A stretch of DNA of 64,000 nt from Macropodus opercularis (lineage: Eukaryota > Chordata > Actinopteri > Anabantiformes > Osphronemidae), in the NCBI GenBank assembly GCA_030770545.1, contig CM061105.1, positions 11,267,001 through 11,331,000 of the forward strand, written 5' to 3'. A model generated the notes under the pieces. The model was not told where the DNA came from. It was given only the letters and a program-made list of their open reading frames with translations, and searched no databases. A program made the translations under genes and the position numbers. Positions 55,036-64,000 of this stretch are shown one piece after another; the stretch's first letter is position 1; every line of letters begins with the position of its first letter.

Positions 55036-58000
55036 TGGATTTGGGGAAATCTGCATTTGTCTTGTGTGTGGGGTTCATTCATCATCCGTCACACGGTTGT
55101 GTTTGTACCTGACCTAAACAAATCTCACTAGGGTTGGATTTTAACAAATGCTACCATTTCATCTCGTCCTCTTTTGCATGTTGCGCTCAGTCCTGTCAAT
55201 GTGGCCGAAACGACTGCAGCAGGCGCGTTTAGGTAAGTAAAGCATCCTCTCCACTTCCTGCTTGTGAGACCCCCAGCAGCTGCTGAAAGGGGATTAGGAT
55301 AAAGACTTGGGCTTAGTGTCAGGTAGCACAACACCGTGGAGAAAAGTGAAAGGTCTCTGTGTTCAGAGGAGTCAAGCCTTCACTAATCCACTTCTTATTT
55401 CCTGCTAATCTTGTCTCAGCATATCTTCATCCCCTTCCTCTCTCTGATGGCTGGCATTGTTTGCTCTTCCTCACCTGGTTCCTCTTTGGCTTTATCTCAT
55501 CTTCCTTGTCCCTGGTGTGACGTGTCGTCGTATGAGCGCTGTTTTCTACCATGAAGAGAAGCCTAGTTGCTTTAAGATTTCTGTGTTTGTCTGCTTTGAA
55601 CTACGTTAGGCTCATTTTGGCCTCCACCAGCTCATCAGGATAACAGATAGTTGCTAAATATGAAGCTAAAGAAGTATGATACAAATTAGACAGCTGTTTA
55701 ATAGTAACTGACACCTATGATGATCACTGACAAAATACAATCATTTAAAAGATGCTCTCGAGTTCAGATGATATTTTGTTGTGACTTGAACATGAACATG
55801 TTAATATAAAAATATTATTGTAATATATGAAGCCTTCAGTGGTTGTGCATGTCAGTAAGTCCTGTAATGTATCACCGCCACACGTCCTGGCAGACCTCAG
55901 CCACTTGTTTGTCGTGGTGAGACTAGAGCGCTCGCCTGCACCGCCATGTGTTTTGATATTTCATCAGGGCCTGCTAAACAGTGAGGAGGGCTCTCTGCCG
56001 CCCACCTCTTCTCAGACAAATTGCCTCCAAGATTGCAGAGGTGGGTCTGAGGCTGATGGATGGGTACACAAAGACCTGACGAGACCATATTTGCAAACAT
56101 TAAATCCATATTTCCATAACATGTAGGAGCTGCTTGGCCACAGGCCACCATAACAGCCTGTTTAGCAAGCAGTTAGTGACGCGCCTGGCAGACACACAAA
56201 TGTTGCTTTAAGGTGGCACCGAGCTCTAGTTTGTCGTGTGTTTATTCCTGCTTTGATTCGGTTACTGCTGCTTTCAAATGTTCTCGTCCTTTGACCTTCT
56301 TCACCTCTTTAACTAGTAAATATTTCCACTCTCTGCCCCCCCCCAAGCCTCTACACCCATTCATCAATTTCAGTTCCATCATGTCTGACTACCACATCCA
56401 TGCTGCACCCTGCCCTTTCTGACTGCCACTAACCCTTGTCACCCTGCTCATTTCCATATCCTTGAACCTCTCGCTAATCAGCGGATTTTAACGCATCTCT
56501 GCCTCTGTGGCTCTCGCTGGCTGCCAACCTGGCTGCTTCATGCCCGCCGAGCGATCTTCCCCCTCATCCTTGTCTCTCTTTCCTTTGTTTTACATAAACG
56601 CTCTGTTCTCATCACTCTCTCCCTTTCTCCTCTCTCTTTTCTCTCCCCTTCCCCGTTGGCTTTTGCCTGCATTTCTCTGTTAATTTGCCTGAGAATGCAT
56701 TAGCTGTAATGAAGGCTGAGGGCCGAGGGAATCCTCCAGGGTTCCATTAATCATCCCCCCTCAGACAGGCAACCTTGATTACAAGTGGCAAGAAATTCAT
56801 TAGAGCCGGGCCTCTGACAACTCTTATCTCCGCCACTAGATCTGACTCATTAGGCAGCCAAATTAAAGCTATGATGGCCCTGATGAAACTCATCGCTTGT
56901 TTATCTTGTGCGATTTGATGCATCTGCCCATACATCACTGTATCCACGACCGTCCGGACCCTCCCAAGAAGTCAGGCCTCCAGTCGGCGCAGAGCAGCCT
57001 GTACACTCACACAGCAGCTAGTAATGAGGTCCCTCGCTTTACCTCCCTCTCTCTCCAGGTGGGAATGCAGAAATGGTTTAATGTCTTTGCTGGAGAACTT
57101 CTGATATTTCAATTTGTGATTCAAGTAGCAGAATGCAGATGGTAGACTCTCAAGATCTGTGTCTACAATGGAACAGACATTACTGAAATCCATAAAGAAC
57201 ATGAAGCAAGTCATTCAGGTATAATATAAATCTGTTATTGTGACATCATAAATAATTACTTAGTGTTGTGAAAAGTTAATTCTGGAAAATTCTGCTTGTT
57301 GAGGTCATGATTTTATGAATAAAAACAAAATTGCTGATGAAACTGATTCACTTGCAGATCAGTAGAACAAGTGGAGTTAGCGAGGACTGTGTCATGGCTC
57401 CTCGCCGTCACCTCCACCAAAGCGGCTCATGGAAACTAAAATAGCAGCTGCACTCTGGCACAACGTCGTGGAATTGACCGTCTCTATTAGTCGGCTCTTG
57501 AGCCACGATAAAACTTCCATTGCTCCTCCGCGCGATCATCACTCCTTGAATCCCCACATCAGTGCCACAGTCCTGACGTATGAGGTGGACAGTGAAATAA
57601 GCTTTACTCCTCATGGCTGCCCAGGTCATAACGTGTGTGTTTATGCTCTGACGTCCAGCTGAGATGAAAATATTTTTCAGGGTGTGCGTCCATGAGAGGA
57701 AAGCTAATAATGTGTACCCTCACGTATTCAGGAGGATTTTCTACCAAGCTGCCACCCAAACCAAAGGGCTAAATACTGATTAAGGATAAAGTTTAATTAA
57801 ATATTAATACTAATAAAATATTTGAAGAATCTTGCCATCATACTTTAGCAGGTGCTGCTGCAGTGGCTCGAGGCCTGGGTCTATTTTGGAAATGGGAGAC
57901 CAATCACTTTCTGCCACATGAGCTGAGATGAAATTATTCCAACACAAGACTTTTCTGGAAACAGTTCAGAGAAACTGTGTGAGGACAGAATCGTGCATAT

Positions 58001-58900
58001 TTCCTTGAAAACACCCAACTTTCCCCTTTCCTGTAACTGAATAGCTGTGTGGCCAGACAAGGCTTAGTTACTGATTATTTTAATATTGATGGTCTATCAT
58101 TTCACTGTTCTTGCAAATTCTGTTGGCTAAAAGAAATGTGTAGTGTAAGGATTTTAGCTCTACGTCTACCAGATCTGTATATATACATCTTCACAATTCA
58201 AGCCTTATTCTGTGACAACTATCTGAATGTATTTTTTTACAGGTTCTTCAATTCATTCTAAAAATAAATGTCTCTGATGTTTTGATATTTAAAAAAAACA
58301 GATCATTCAAGAAACATTTATGTTAATTTAGGTTCCACTTAAGCCTCTGTATGAAATTTTATTTAATCAGCTTATAGCAGAATTTCTTATTTAGTTCAAC
58401 TGCCCTGCTGTGACTGATGGAGAAGTTCATTACATTGTGTTGAATGTTCTCAGACTAATGAGAATCTATCGGTCTACTTGAGACAACTTGGCCTCCTGAA
58501 GAGAAATCAATCAACGCTACTATTTACAAAAATAACCATCATCATTGGAAATCTTTAAGTTTCTGGGGGAGAATATTTGTATCAAAACGTGCGATGCTGC
58601 GTTATTGTCAAATTTTAAAATGACAATGTTAATAAATATTCAATAAAAGCCTTTTGCATTGGGAATTTAGCAACAATATTGACATCGGAAATCTGAAGCA
58701 AATGTCGTCAGAACAAAAACGGGTTTTTCTTGAAACGGGTTCAATAATATCAAAATTGCCACCTACAAGATGGAGGCATCTCTGAAGGAATCGCTGCTGT
58801 TACACTGTACAGACCAGTTGATTTCATTTTAGGTGTATAAAATTATTATACTAAAAACATTGTTTTTCTATTGTCACGGTAATAATGATTCAACCTGGAT
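55036..58900. other. Intergenic region between convergent AGAP3 and GBX1
   Basis: 3.9 kb. CT-rich low-complexity sequence lies at about 56570-56660, with a CNE-like block at 56690-56960. A complex, moderately GC-rich stretch at 57360-57660 has open frames on both strands that I cannot assign to any protein. The rest is AT-rich and featureless. Confidence 0.6.
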
Positions 58901-59441
58901 TCCATCTTTCGTATAAAGTGATTTATTAGGTCAATATACTTTACAGTTGTCCCTTGTTTGGTCATTATTTCCTTCACATCTTTTAATTTTTTTTCACAAA
59001 AAGCTGTCAGATGACCTACAGTTGCCAAACAAAATGTAAAACGTCTTAAGTTACATGCAAAAGTGGTCAACAAATTGTACGAAACACAAAACAAAAATCC
59101 AAATTAGCTTCACCAAATGAAGACATGCACATAACCAACAGAACATTTTGGCCCTACATATAAATACTTAAAAAATCTTTACAGTCGCATCTCATAGTGC
59201 CCATTTGTACCATTTTTTACCCATTTATATTTACATATTTACAGAACAATAAATAAAAATGACAACATATTGCCAAATAATTGATCTGTCCGTGAGCAAA
59301 TCCTCTTCTCTGCCCAGTCTCAGACAAAATAACTGACTCCTCCTTTTTGTGCTTCATGCGTTCAACAAATCACTGGAACATTCAGTTTGCGTGTCTCATT
59401 ATTGTTGTTGTTATTAATAAATTGCGTGGCTCTCGTCTGAT
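58900..59441 (-). other. gbx1: Probable GBX1 3'UTR
   Basis: An AT-rich segment downstream of the stop. The first minus-strand AATAAA occurs at 58927-58922, giving a 3'UTR of about 520-540 bp. The end is inferred from this signal alone; longer forms are possible. Confidence 0.4.
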
Positions 59442-59956
59442 TCAAGGCCTGGTTCCTTGCTCTATTTGTTGGTGCTGACTCCTCACAGCAAACCTGTTGA
59501 CGTGCACAGGGATGGGAACAACAATTTTGGGATTTCTCACCGGTTCTCCCGACCGGTTGTTGACGTTACCAGCTTTGATCCGTTTCCACTTGGCCCTGCG
59601 GTTCTGAAACCAGATCTTCACCTGCACCTCGCTCAGTTTCAGCGCATGTGCGATCTGGGAGCGTTCAGTCAGCGAAAGGTACTTTTTACAGTGAAACTCC
59701 TTTTCAAGTTCGAGCAGCTGCTCGCTGGTAAAAGCTGTTCGTCTCCTCCGACTCTTCCCCGCTGAGCTGCCGGTGGGTAGCGCCTCCTGTGAGCCGGCTT
59801 TTAGTTTGCTCTTCTGGGACAGGGAGCCACAGTTGTTTCCGTCCGAGAAACTTTCGTTCTCGCTGTCTGCGGAGCTGTCCTCCCGGTCGCTGCAAGCGGC
59901 GTCTGCTGATTTTAGGTCCAACTTCTCGTCATCTGAACTGTACAGTTTAGTCTCAC
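59442..59956 (-). CDS. gbx1: GBX1 exon 2: homeodomain and C-terminus
   Basis: It encodes residues 151-321, starting GETKLYSSDDEKLDLKSADA and ending QIEQGTRP with TGA at 59444-59442. The whole homeodomain lies in this exon. Position 50 is Gln and 51 Asn, giving TAATTA-type specificity. Confidence 0.96.
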
Positions 59957-60980
59957 CTGAAACGTGGAGACGAAAGAGACACACGTTTATACTGAGTTTA
60001 TACATCAATCACCGGGTTTTTCAGTGGGCTTGAAGACAAACAAATTCAAACTTGCAGAAAATGCTTTGAAAAAAATACAACATTGGTTAAATTCATACAG
60101 GACACTTACAGCTGTTTTGTGCGTAAAAGCAGTTTTTTGCTGGAAGAGTTTATGCTGATTAGCACAGTGCAACAAACCTGGTTCCCTTAATGTTTTTGAA
60201 AATGTGGTAAATGTTGTTTTTGCATATTTATATTATGTGAACAACAACAACAACGAGTAGCTTTTGTAGCTGTCTGGAAAGCATTTGTCTTGTTAACTTC
60301 CAGGTTTCAGCCCCAGCGTGTGGCTGTTTTAAGTGCTGTGTCACGAACATTTGTGTCAAATATGAATATTTTGTTATTCCCATAGAATCCGCTGCATTTC
60401 AAATCAGTTCAGATGATTTGTCAGTGGAAAGCAATACTTTTAAGCATTTTACGCACGGTGGTCACATTTTCCGCAACCGTCTTCAGGATGTGGCAAAATA
60501 CTACACCAGAGCGTTCACCCCAAGCTCACCTGATATTGTTTGAAAAGTTTCCGAGAAGTTGAGCAGCTCTGAGCCCTTGTCCCGGCTGTGCAGCTCTTCA
60601 GAGTGCGGACTTTCCTGTCTTCTAGCTCCGGGGTCAGCGGCGCTTAAACGGGGACCTGGTAGTTCTTGTGGTGGGTAGAAACTGTCCGGTGGATCCGAGA
60701 AACTTGGCATGGTTGTGGTTAGCGCAACCATGGATGGCACCCCTTGTCCCAAACTGGCACAGAACGTGTTGGTGAGCCGTCCGGCAAAAGAAGCCAAAGG
60801 CGCGAGTGGAGGTATACCAGACGATAAAGGCGAGTGGGATAAAGCTTGCGGAATAACCAGAGGTCTGTAGGGCATGAACATGGGGTAGCCCGTGTAGAGC
60901 AGGTGTCCGGGTCTCGGCTGAGGGGTCCCTATCAGGGAATCGATTGAAAACGCCGTCCCTTGGCCGCCTGGTCGTTGCAT
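59442..60980 (-). CDS. gbx1: GBX1, gastrulation brain homeobox transcription factor
   Basis: Two coding exons (60980-60530 and 59956-59442) join in phase 1/2 to give 321 residues. GBX1 is a nuclear DNA-binding repressor active in hindbrain and spinal cord interneuron patterning. Visible parts: an eh1-like Groucho-binding motif FSIDSLIG at residues 11-18; the GBX signature YPMFMPYRP (32-40); a Pro-rich middle; an acidic/Ser stretch (about 156-190); the homeodomain at 219-278 (SRRRRTAFTSEQ start, WFQNRR in helix 3); and the conserved tail NPKIVVPIPVHVNRFAV to EQGTRP. GBX1 rather than GBX2 is indicated by KRIKAGNV, HVNRFAV and the EQGxRP end, and by the AGAP3 and ASB10 neighbours. The start ATG has A at -3 and matches the expected MQR start. 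Confidence 0.96.
59957..60529 (-). other. GBX1 intron
   Basis: 573 bp, AT-rich, GT-AG on the minus strand with acceptor CGTTTCAG. A single intron ahead of the homeobox exon is the usual GBX structure. Nothing else seen. Confidence 0.9.
60530..60980 (-). CDS. gbx1: GBX1 exon 1 (coding part)
   Basis: It encodes residues 1-150 plus one base, from MQRPGGQGTAFSIDSLIG to HFSE-type sequence NFSETFQTIS. The donor on the minus strand is G then GTGAGC (60529 downwards). It contains the eh1-like motif and the Pro-rich transcriptional region with PSMVALTTTMPSF. Confidence 0.95.
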
Positions 60981-61320
60981 TTTGCAGCCGAGCGCTTTAT
61001 GTCGGTGGAAACTTGAGAGCAGATGTCCTTTTCCTCGGCGACGCGCAAAACTTTCAGTTTGAAGACGCGGTGGGTTGAAAGTAGATCCTCCGCCGTGTTG
61101 TCATCCCTGGGTGCGGACCGCTTGTCTGGCTCTCTGTAGTCAGCCGAGCGCTGTGTTGTGTGCCCCGCCGCTACCTTTTCCCTCTTATTTGTCACACTCT
61201 GAGACATAAACACACGCTCTCTATCTACCTCTCCCCGCTCCACAACTCCTCCCCCCGCCCCACGCCGATGCTCCGTGTGTGCGCAGAGAGAGAGGGGACG
61301 AGCGCGCATTGGTTATCATC
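60981..61320 (-). promoter_or_regulatory. gbx1: GBX1 5'UTR and CpG-rich promoter
   Basis: CpG dinucleotides are frequent from about 60500 to 61310, in contrast to the surrounding AT-rich DNA. On the minus strand there is a CCAAT box (61312-61308) and downstream a GC box (GGGCGGGGGG, 61261-61251), with no clear TATA box. The start site is probably between about 61050 and 61250. This is inferred from composition and motif order. Confidence 0.45.
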
Positions 61321-61569
61321 TGCAATACAAGAGGAATGAAAAGGGGGAGTTTCCCTGGGGGCTCATCCATCTTCCTCAAATTACGCTTCATTTCCTTATT
61401 CAGCCTCTGACTTTTTGGCCGTCTTGAGAGGCGGTAGTTTCCCAGTGGAGACCAAATAGACGGGTCGCACCCCCAACCCTCCTCCCCTTTTGCCAGGTTC
61501 AGCATTGACTGCAAAACGGTGTGAGAGACTCTTCCAGCCCGTCCCCTTCTATAATCGTTGACCACACCA

Positions 61570-61612
61570 ACCCAATCAGCTATTATTAATTTTGATTGAT
61601 GATAAGTAATTA
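61570..61612. promoter_or_regulatory. PBX/homeodomain motif cluster upstream of GBX1
   Basis: In about 40 bp: CCAATCAG, ATTAAT, TGATTGAT (61593-61600), GATAAG and TAATTAC. The TGATTGAT octamer is the one duplicated at 35783-35801 in the AGAP3 intron. Confidence 0.4.
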
Positions 61613-63196
61613 CTCTGGATTCAAGGGACAGCGTAAAACAACGGCGGCTTTTGTTGAAACACTGGGGCCGATGGGCATCGCAGTCAGGAGGGAGGAGAGG
61701 CAGATGTTTTCTCCGCTCTCTGGCCTCTTCTACCCGGCGAAAAACAATGCGCTTGGCCTCAGATAAAGAAGTTCTCCAGCAATTGTTCCCCGGAGAGAGA
61801 CGCTCCGTGCGAAATTAGATTCAGATAAAAGGCGTTTCTATGAGGTCGGAGCAGTGGGGACAAACTGGCCAAAGTCAGATTCCAGCGGATTTCCACTTTG
61901 TTTTCAAGTCGTGGGAGGAGGCTCGTTTGAAATGCTGCGAACGACCAACTTCAAAGCCTCTCGCTGATCATCTGTCAGTCTTTTCATACGAGTATAGGCT
62001 AAATAACGCGCACGTTTATTCTTGGCAGAACCATTTGGTCCCTGATAAAAAAAAAAAAGCACTTGTAGAAAAATAAAATCACTTTCCCTTTTCTTTAAAC
62101 ACTGGTTTAATCGCACATCATTTCACCTTTTAAATGGCAATGGGGGCTGATGATGATTAGCCCTATTGAGTCTTGGGTGCCCGGGCTCTCCAACTGGTCG
62201 TCTGATTGCATGAGGACATAAACATATCACCAACGACTCTGATTAGCAGTGAAGGGCCAGGACAGGCTAATTCTTATAATTGCAAGTGACTTCAGCAGCA
62301 CCTCGCTCTGATCTGATGAAACCGTTCGCCGAGCTCTTCCTTTCTGAGACCAACTGAGATTCTTTTCCCCTTTTAACGCATTTTAATCCCACGTCCGCTT
62401 CTCGAGAGGCTTCGTAATTTGGGTCTGTGTTCCTTCCTTAAAGTCTTTTATGCTCGATGATTAGAAAACATCAATTAGACGCTGTTGTCTTTTTTGCAGC
62501 TATTTTGCAATAGGTCTGGTAATAAACGTTGTTCTCTGAAACTGGAGCCTAAACGGGTTTTATTCGTAGATGATGATGGTTTAGAATGAAAGGTGCAACT
62601 TTTTCCTTTTTTAAATGTGTGACAGCTCATTTCTAAATCAAGTAGCCACAAAAATAATTCATCATTCAGTCATTCCATAAATAAACACACATTAGGTTTA
62701 TTTGCTTTGTTAATTTGTTCAAACTTTTTCTTTTAAAATGTTGCTTGCATACAGAGATTTGTTGTGTTTTTCCTTTTGCAGATTTTTCGTATCGTATTTT
62801 TTTTTCCACTATAAAAAAAAACAAGCTACCAGTCAACATGAAGCAGAAGGTAACAGAAGCATGAGAAAAGAAAGAGAAATGAAAACCAGGAAATAACAAA
62901 AAACGGTGAACAGATTACGTAGCCGTGGAGGAATAATGTATTTTATATCGAGCTTAATTTAGGTATAAAACACCTCATTACAATAATATCGGTGGGAATA
63001 ATAATTGTTTATGCAAATATTTGCTGGCATGTCTATGGACTGCTTTAACATCTTACTGTGGCAATTAATATGTAAACATATAAGCAAGATGACATTCTAT
63101 CAGGTGCGGACTTAAAAAAATGTGATCTTAAAATAAATAAAATAAAAAAACAATTATTAGCTCACGTTCTACAGACTTGATCAAGTCTAATCTTTG

Positions 63197-63210
63197 GCGC
63201 CCCCTTGTGG
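63197..63210 (-). promoter_or_regulatory. CTCF-like motif, full core match, minus orientation
   Basis: Read on the minus strand this is CCACAAGGGGGCGC, matching CCASNAGRKGGCRS throughout. It sits 143 bp past the ASB10 stop codon, between ASB10 and GBX1. Confidence 0.5.
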
Positions 63211-63352
63211 TGCAAACACAAGCATGTAACAGGAACACAAGCAACAGATTTTCCTCCTGAGCAGCCTGCACGTTTCAAATATTCAGAGTACTGATGCACA
63301 CTGATACACGTCATGCAGTGCCGGTGCATTCTCAGCGCTGACGTCATCGCTT

Positions 63353-63538
63353 TCAGTGGACATAGCCTCTGTAGCCTAGGAGCAAGTAGTTCTTGATGAA
63401 AGTGGGCAGTCCAAGTTTAGGGACGGCATTGTGTACTCGCTCCCCCAGGAAGCTCCTGAGTCTGCAGCGCGCCAAGTGCTGGAGGGAGCGAGGAGTCATC
63501 GCCAAAGAGAAGACCGACTCGTAGAACTCTTTGTGCTC
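63353..63538 (-). CDS. asb10: ASB10 last exon: SOCS box
   Basis: Acceptor TTCCCAATCAG on the minus strand (63549-63539), 61 codons and TGA at 63355-63353. It begins at GAG, codon boundary, in phase with the upstream exon. Confidence 0.85.
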   Translation of the reverse strand, partial: EHKEFYESVFSLAMTPRSLQHLARCRLRSFLGERVHNAVPKLGLPTFIKNYLLLGYRGYVH

Positions 63539-64000
63539 CTGATTGGGAAGAAACAACTTGAGACGGTGACACACCATTTAGCATGGCCTACGATCATTCA
63601 GTGATAAACACTCTGCCCAGTCTGCACTTTATTTATTAGACATATTTTATTCATGTACTTGTAATCATCACAGTGTTTTTGTAAAATTACAAGTGGTTAA
63701 AATAGCAGAAATAATGTAATCAGTGCTGATTTTATGGGGGTTTCTTATCCTGATTTGTGACCAAAAGTGCAATTAGTGGGCATAAAACTTTCATAAAGGG
63801 ATTTTGTGTGATCATATTACTTCAATAAATAAAATAAAAAGCTAACCATCAGTCCTAAAACACCCACAGTGTTTCTCATCGGTCAATCATTTCGAGAGCT
63901 TACCTTAAAGGTCTCAGCAGAAACTGCCTCAAACCAGGCGTCCGTGACCTTCAGGTGAGTGTAGGCATTCAGAAGAACCTCAATGGTGCGAGGAGACCCA
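63353..64000 (-). CDS. asb10: ASB10 (partial): ankyrin repeat and SOCS box protein, 3' end
   Basis: Two exons of a minus-strand gene that continues past the right edge: 64000-63904 (cut by the window) and 63538-63353. They join in phase 0 and read GSPRTIEVLLNAYTHLKVTD, AWFEAVSAETFK, then EHKEFYESVFSLAMTPRSLQ and onward to LLLGYRGYVH and TGA. The first part is the end of the ankyrin region; PRSLQHLARCRLRSFLGERV to GLPTFIKNYLLL is a SOCS box, which recruits Elongin B/C and Cullin-5 to make a ubiquitin ligase. ASB10 rather than ASB18 is chosen because ASB10 is the neighbour of GBX1 and AGAP3; the sequence alone would not separate them for me. At the usual BC-box Cys position (LxxxC) this protein has Ala, with a Cys two residues later. 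Confidence 0.8.
63539..63903 (-). other. ASB10 last intron
   Basis: 365 bp, AT-rich, minus-strand donor GTAAGC and acceptor CAG. Nothing else seen. Confidence 0.85.
63904..64000 (-). CDS. asb10: ASB10 penultimate exon (cut by window edge)
   Basis: At least 97 bp, encoding GSPRTIEVLLNAYTHLKVTD then AWFEAVSAETFK, ending at AAG before GTAAGC. This is the terminal ankyrin/linker region of ASB proteins. Confidence 0.85.

Larger units (their letters stand above)
61321..63352. other. GBX1 upstream region and ASB10 3' flank
   Basis: 2.0 kb without coding sequence. It holds a motif cluster at 61570-61612 and a CNE-like block at 62130-62340. An AT-rich part (62440-63170) probably includes the ASB10 3'UTR; the nearest minus-strand AATAAA is around 62702-62697. 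A CTCF-like site lies at 63197-63210. Confidence 0.55.

Noticed and set aside
59457..60033. Plus-strand open frames across the GBX1 homeobox exon
   Set aside because: Antisense shadows of the conserved homeodomain coding sequence.
60932..61565. Minus-strand open frames upstream of the GBX1 ATG
   Set aside because: They lie in the CpG-rich 5'UTR/promoter, are not in a known GBX1 N-terminal extension, and the expected MQR start is present.
5504..64000. Calling the genes AGAP1, GBX2 and ASB18
   Set aside because: Many AGAP segments match the AGAP3 rather than AGAP1 version, and the homeobox protein has the GBX1 tail and MQR start; the ASB gene follows by synteny.

Overview
This window is vertebrate nuclear DNA, most likely from a ray-finned (teleost) fish. 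It has long introns with GT-AG junctions, short coding exons of 59-256 bp, microsatellites, AT-rich intronic blocks rich in TAATTA-type motifs, and no bacterial signals. Proteins are clearly vertebrate. Three genes are present, in the order AGAP3 (+), GBX1 (-), ASB10 (-). This matches, from memory, the order and orientation of the human 7q36 trio and is paralogous to AGAP1-GBX2-ASB18.

Region 1 (1-55,035) is AGAP3. Seventeen exons (5504-52440) join in consistent phase into 802 residues: GTPase domain, Ser/Pro-rich linker, PH domain split by an insert, ArfGAP zinc finger, ankyrin repeats. A probable alternative N-terminal exon with a compatible splice phase ends at 242; the usual first exon was not seen and probably lies upstream. 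A 45-codon alternative terminal exon (15954-16088) continues the frame from the exon ending at 14555, stops, and leads into its own 2.3 kb 3'UTR with a poly(A) signal. It would give a GTPase-only protein resembling the mammalian short form CRAG. A 147-bp cassette-like exon (29507-29653) can be skipped without changing frame. The long 3'UTR runs from 52441 to about 55035.

Region 2 (55,036-61,310) is intergenic DNA, then GBX1 on the minus strand: two coding exons, 321 residues, with an N-terminal eh1-like motif and a homeodomain at residues 219-278. Its CpG-rich promoter lies near 61.0-61.3 kb.

Region 3 (61,311-64,000) is the GBX1 upstream region and the last two coding exons of ASB10 on the minus strand, ending in a SOCS box. 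The gene continues beyond the right edge.

Large AGAP3 introns and the GBX1 flanks hold many stretches that look like conserved non-coding elements (homeodomain, PBX-type and octamer motifs). This suggests a developmental regulatory block in which AGAP3 hosts GBX1 enhancers. Near-consensus CTCF motifs at 19527 (+) and 63197 (-) point towards each other and could bound that block. Exon calls were made by reading splice sites, phase and protein similarity from memory; no alignment was run.
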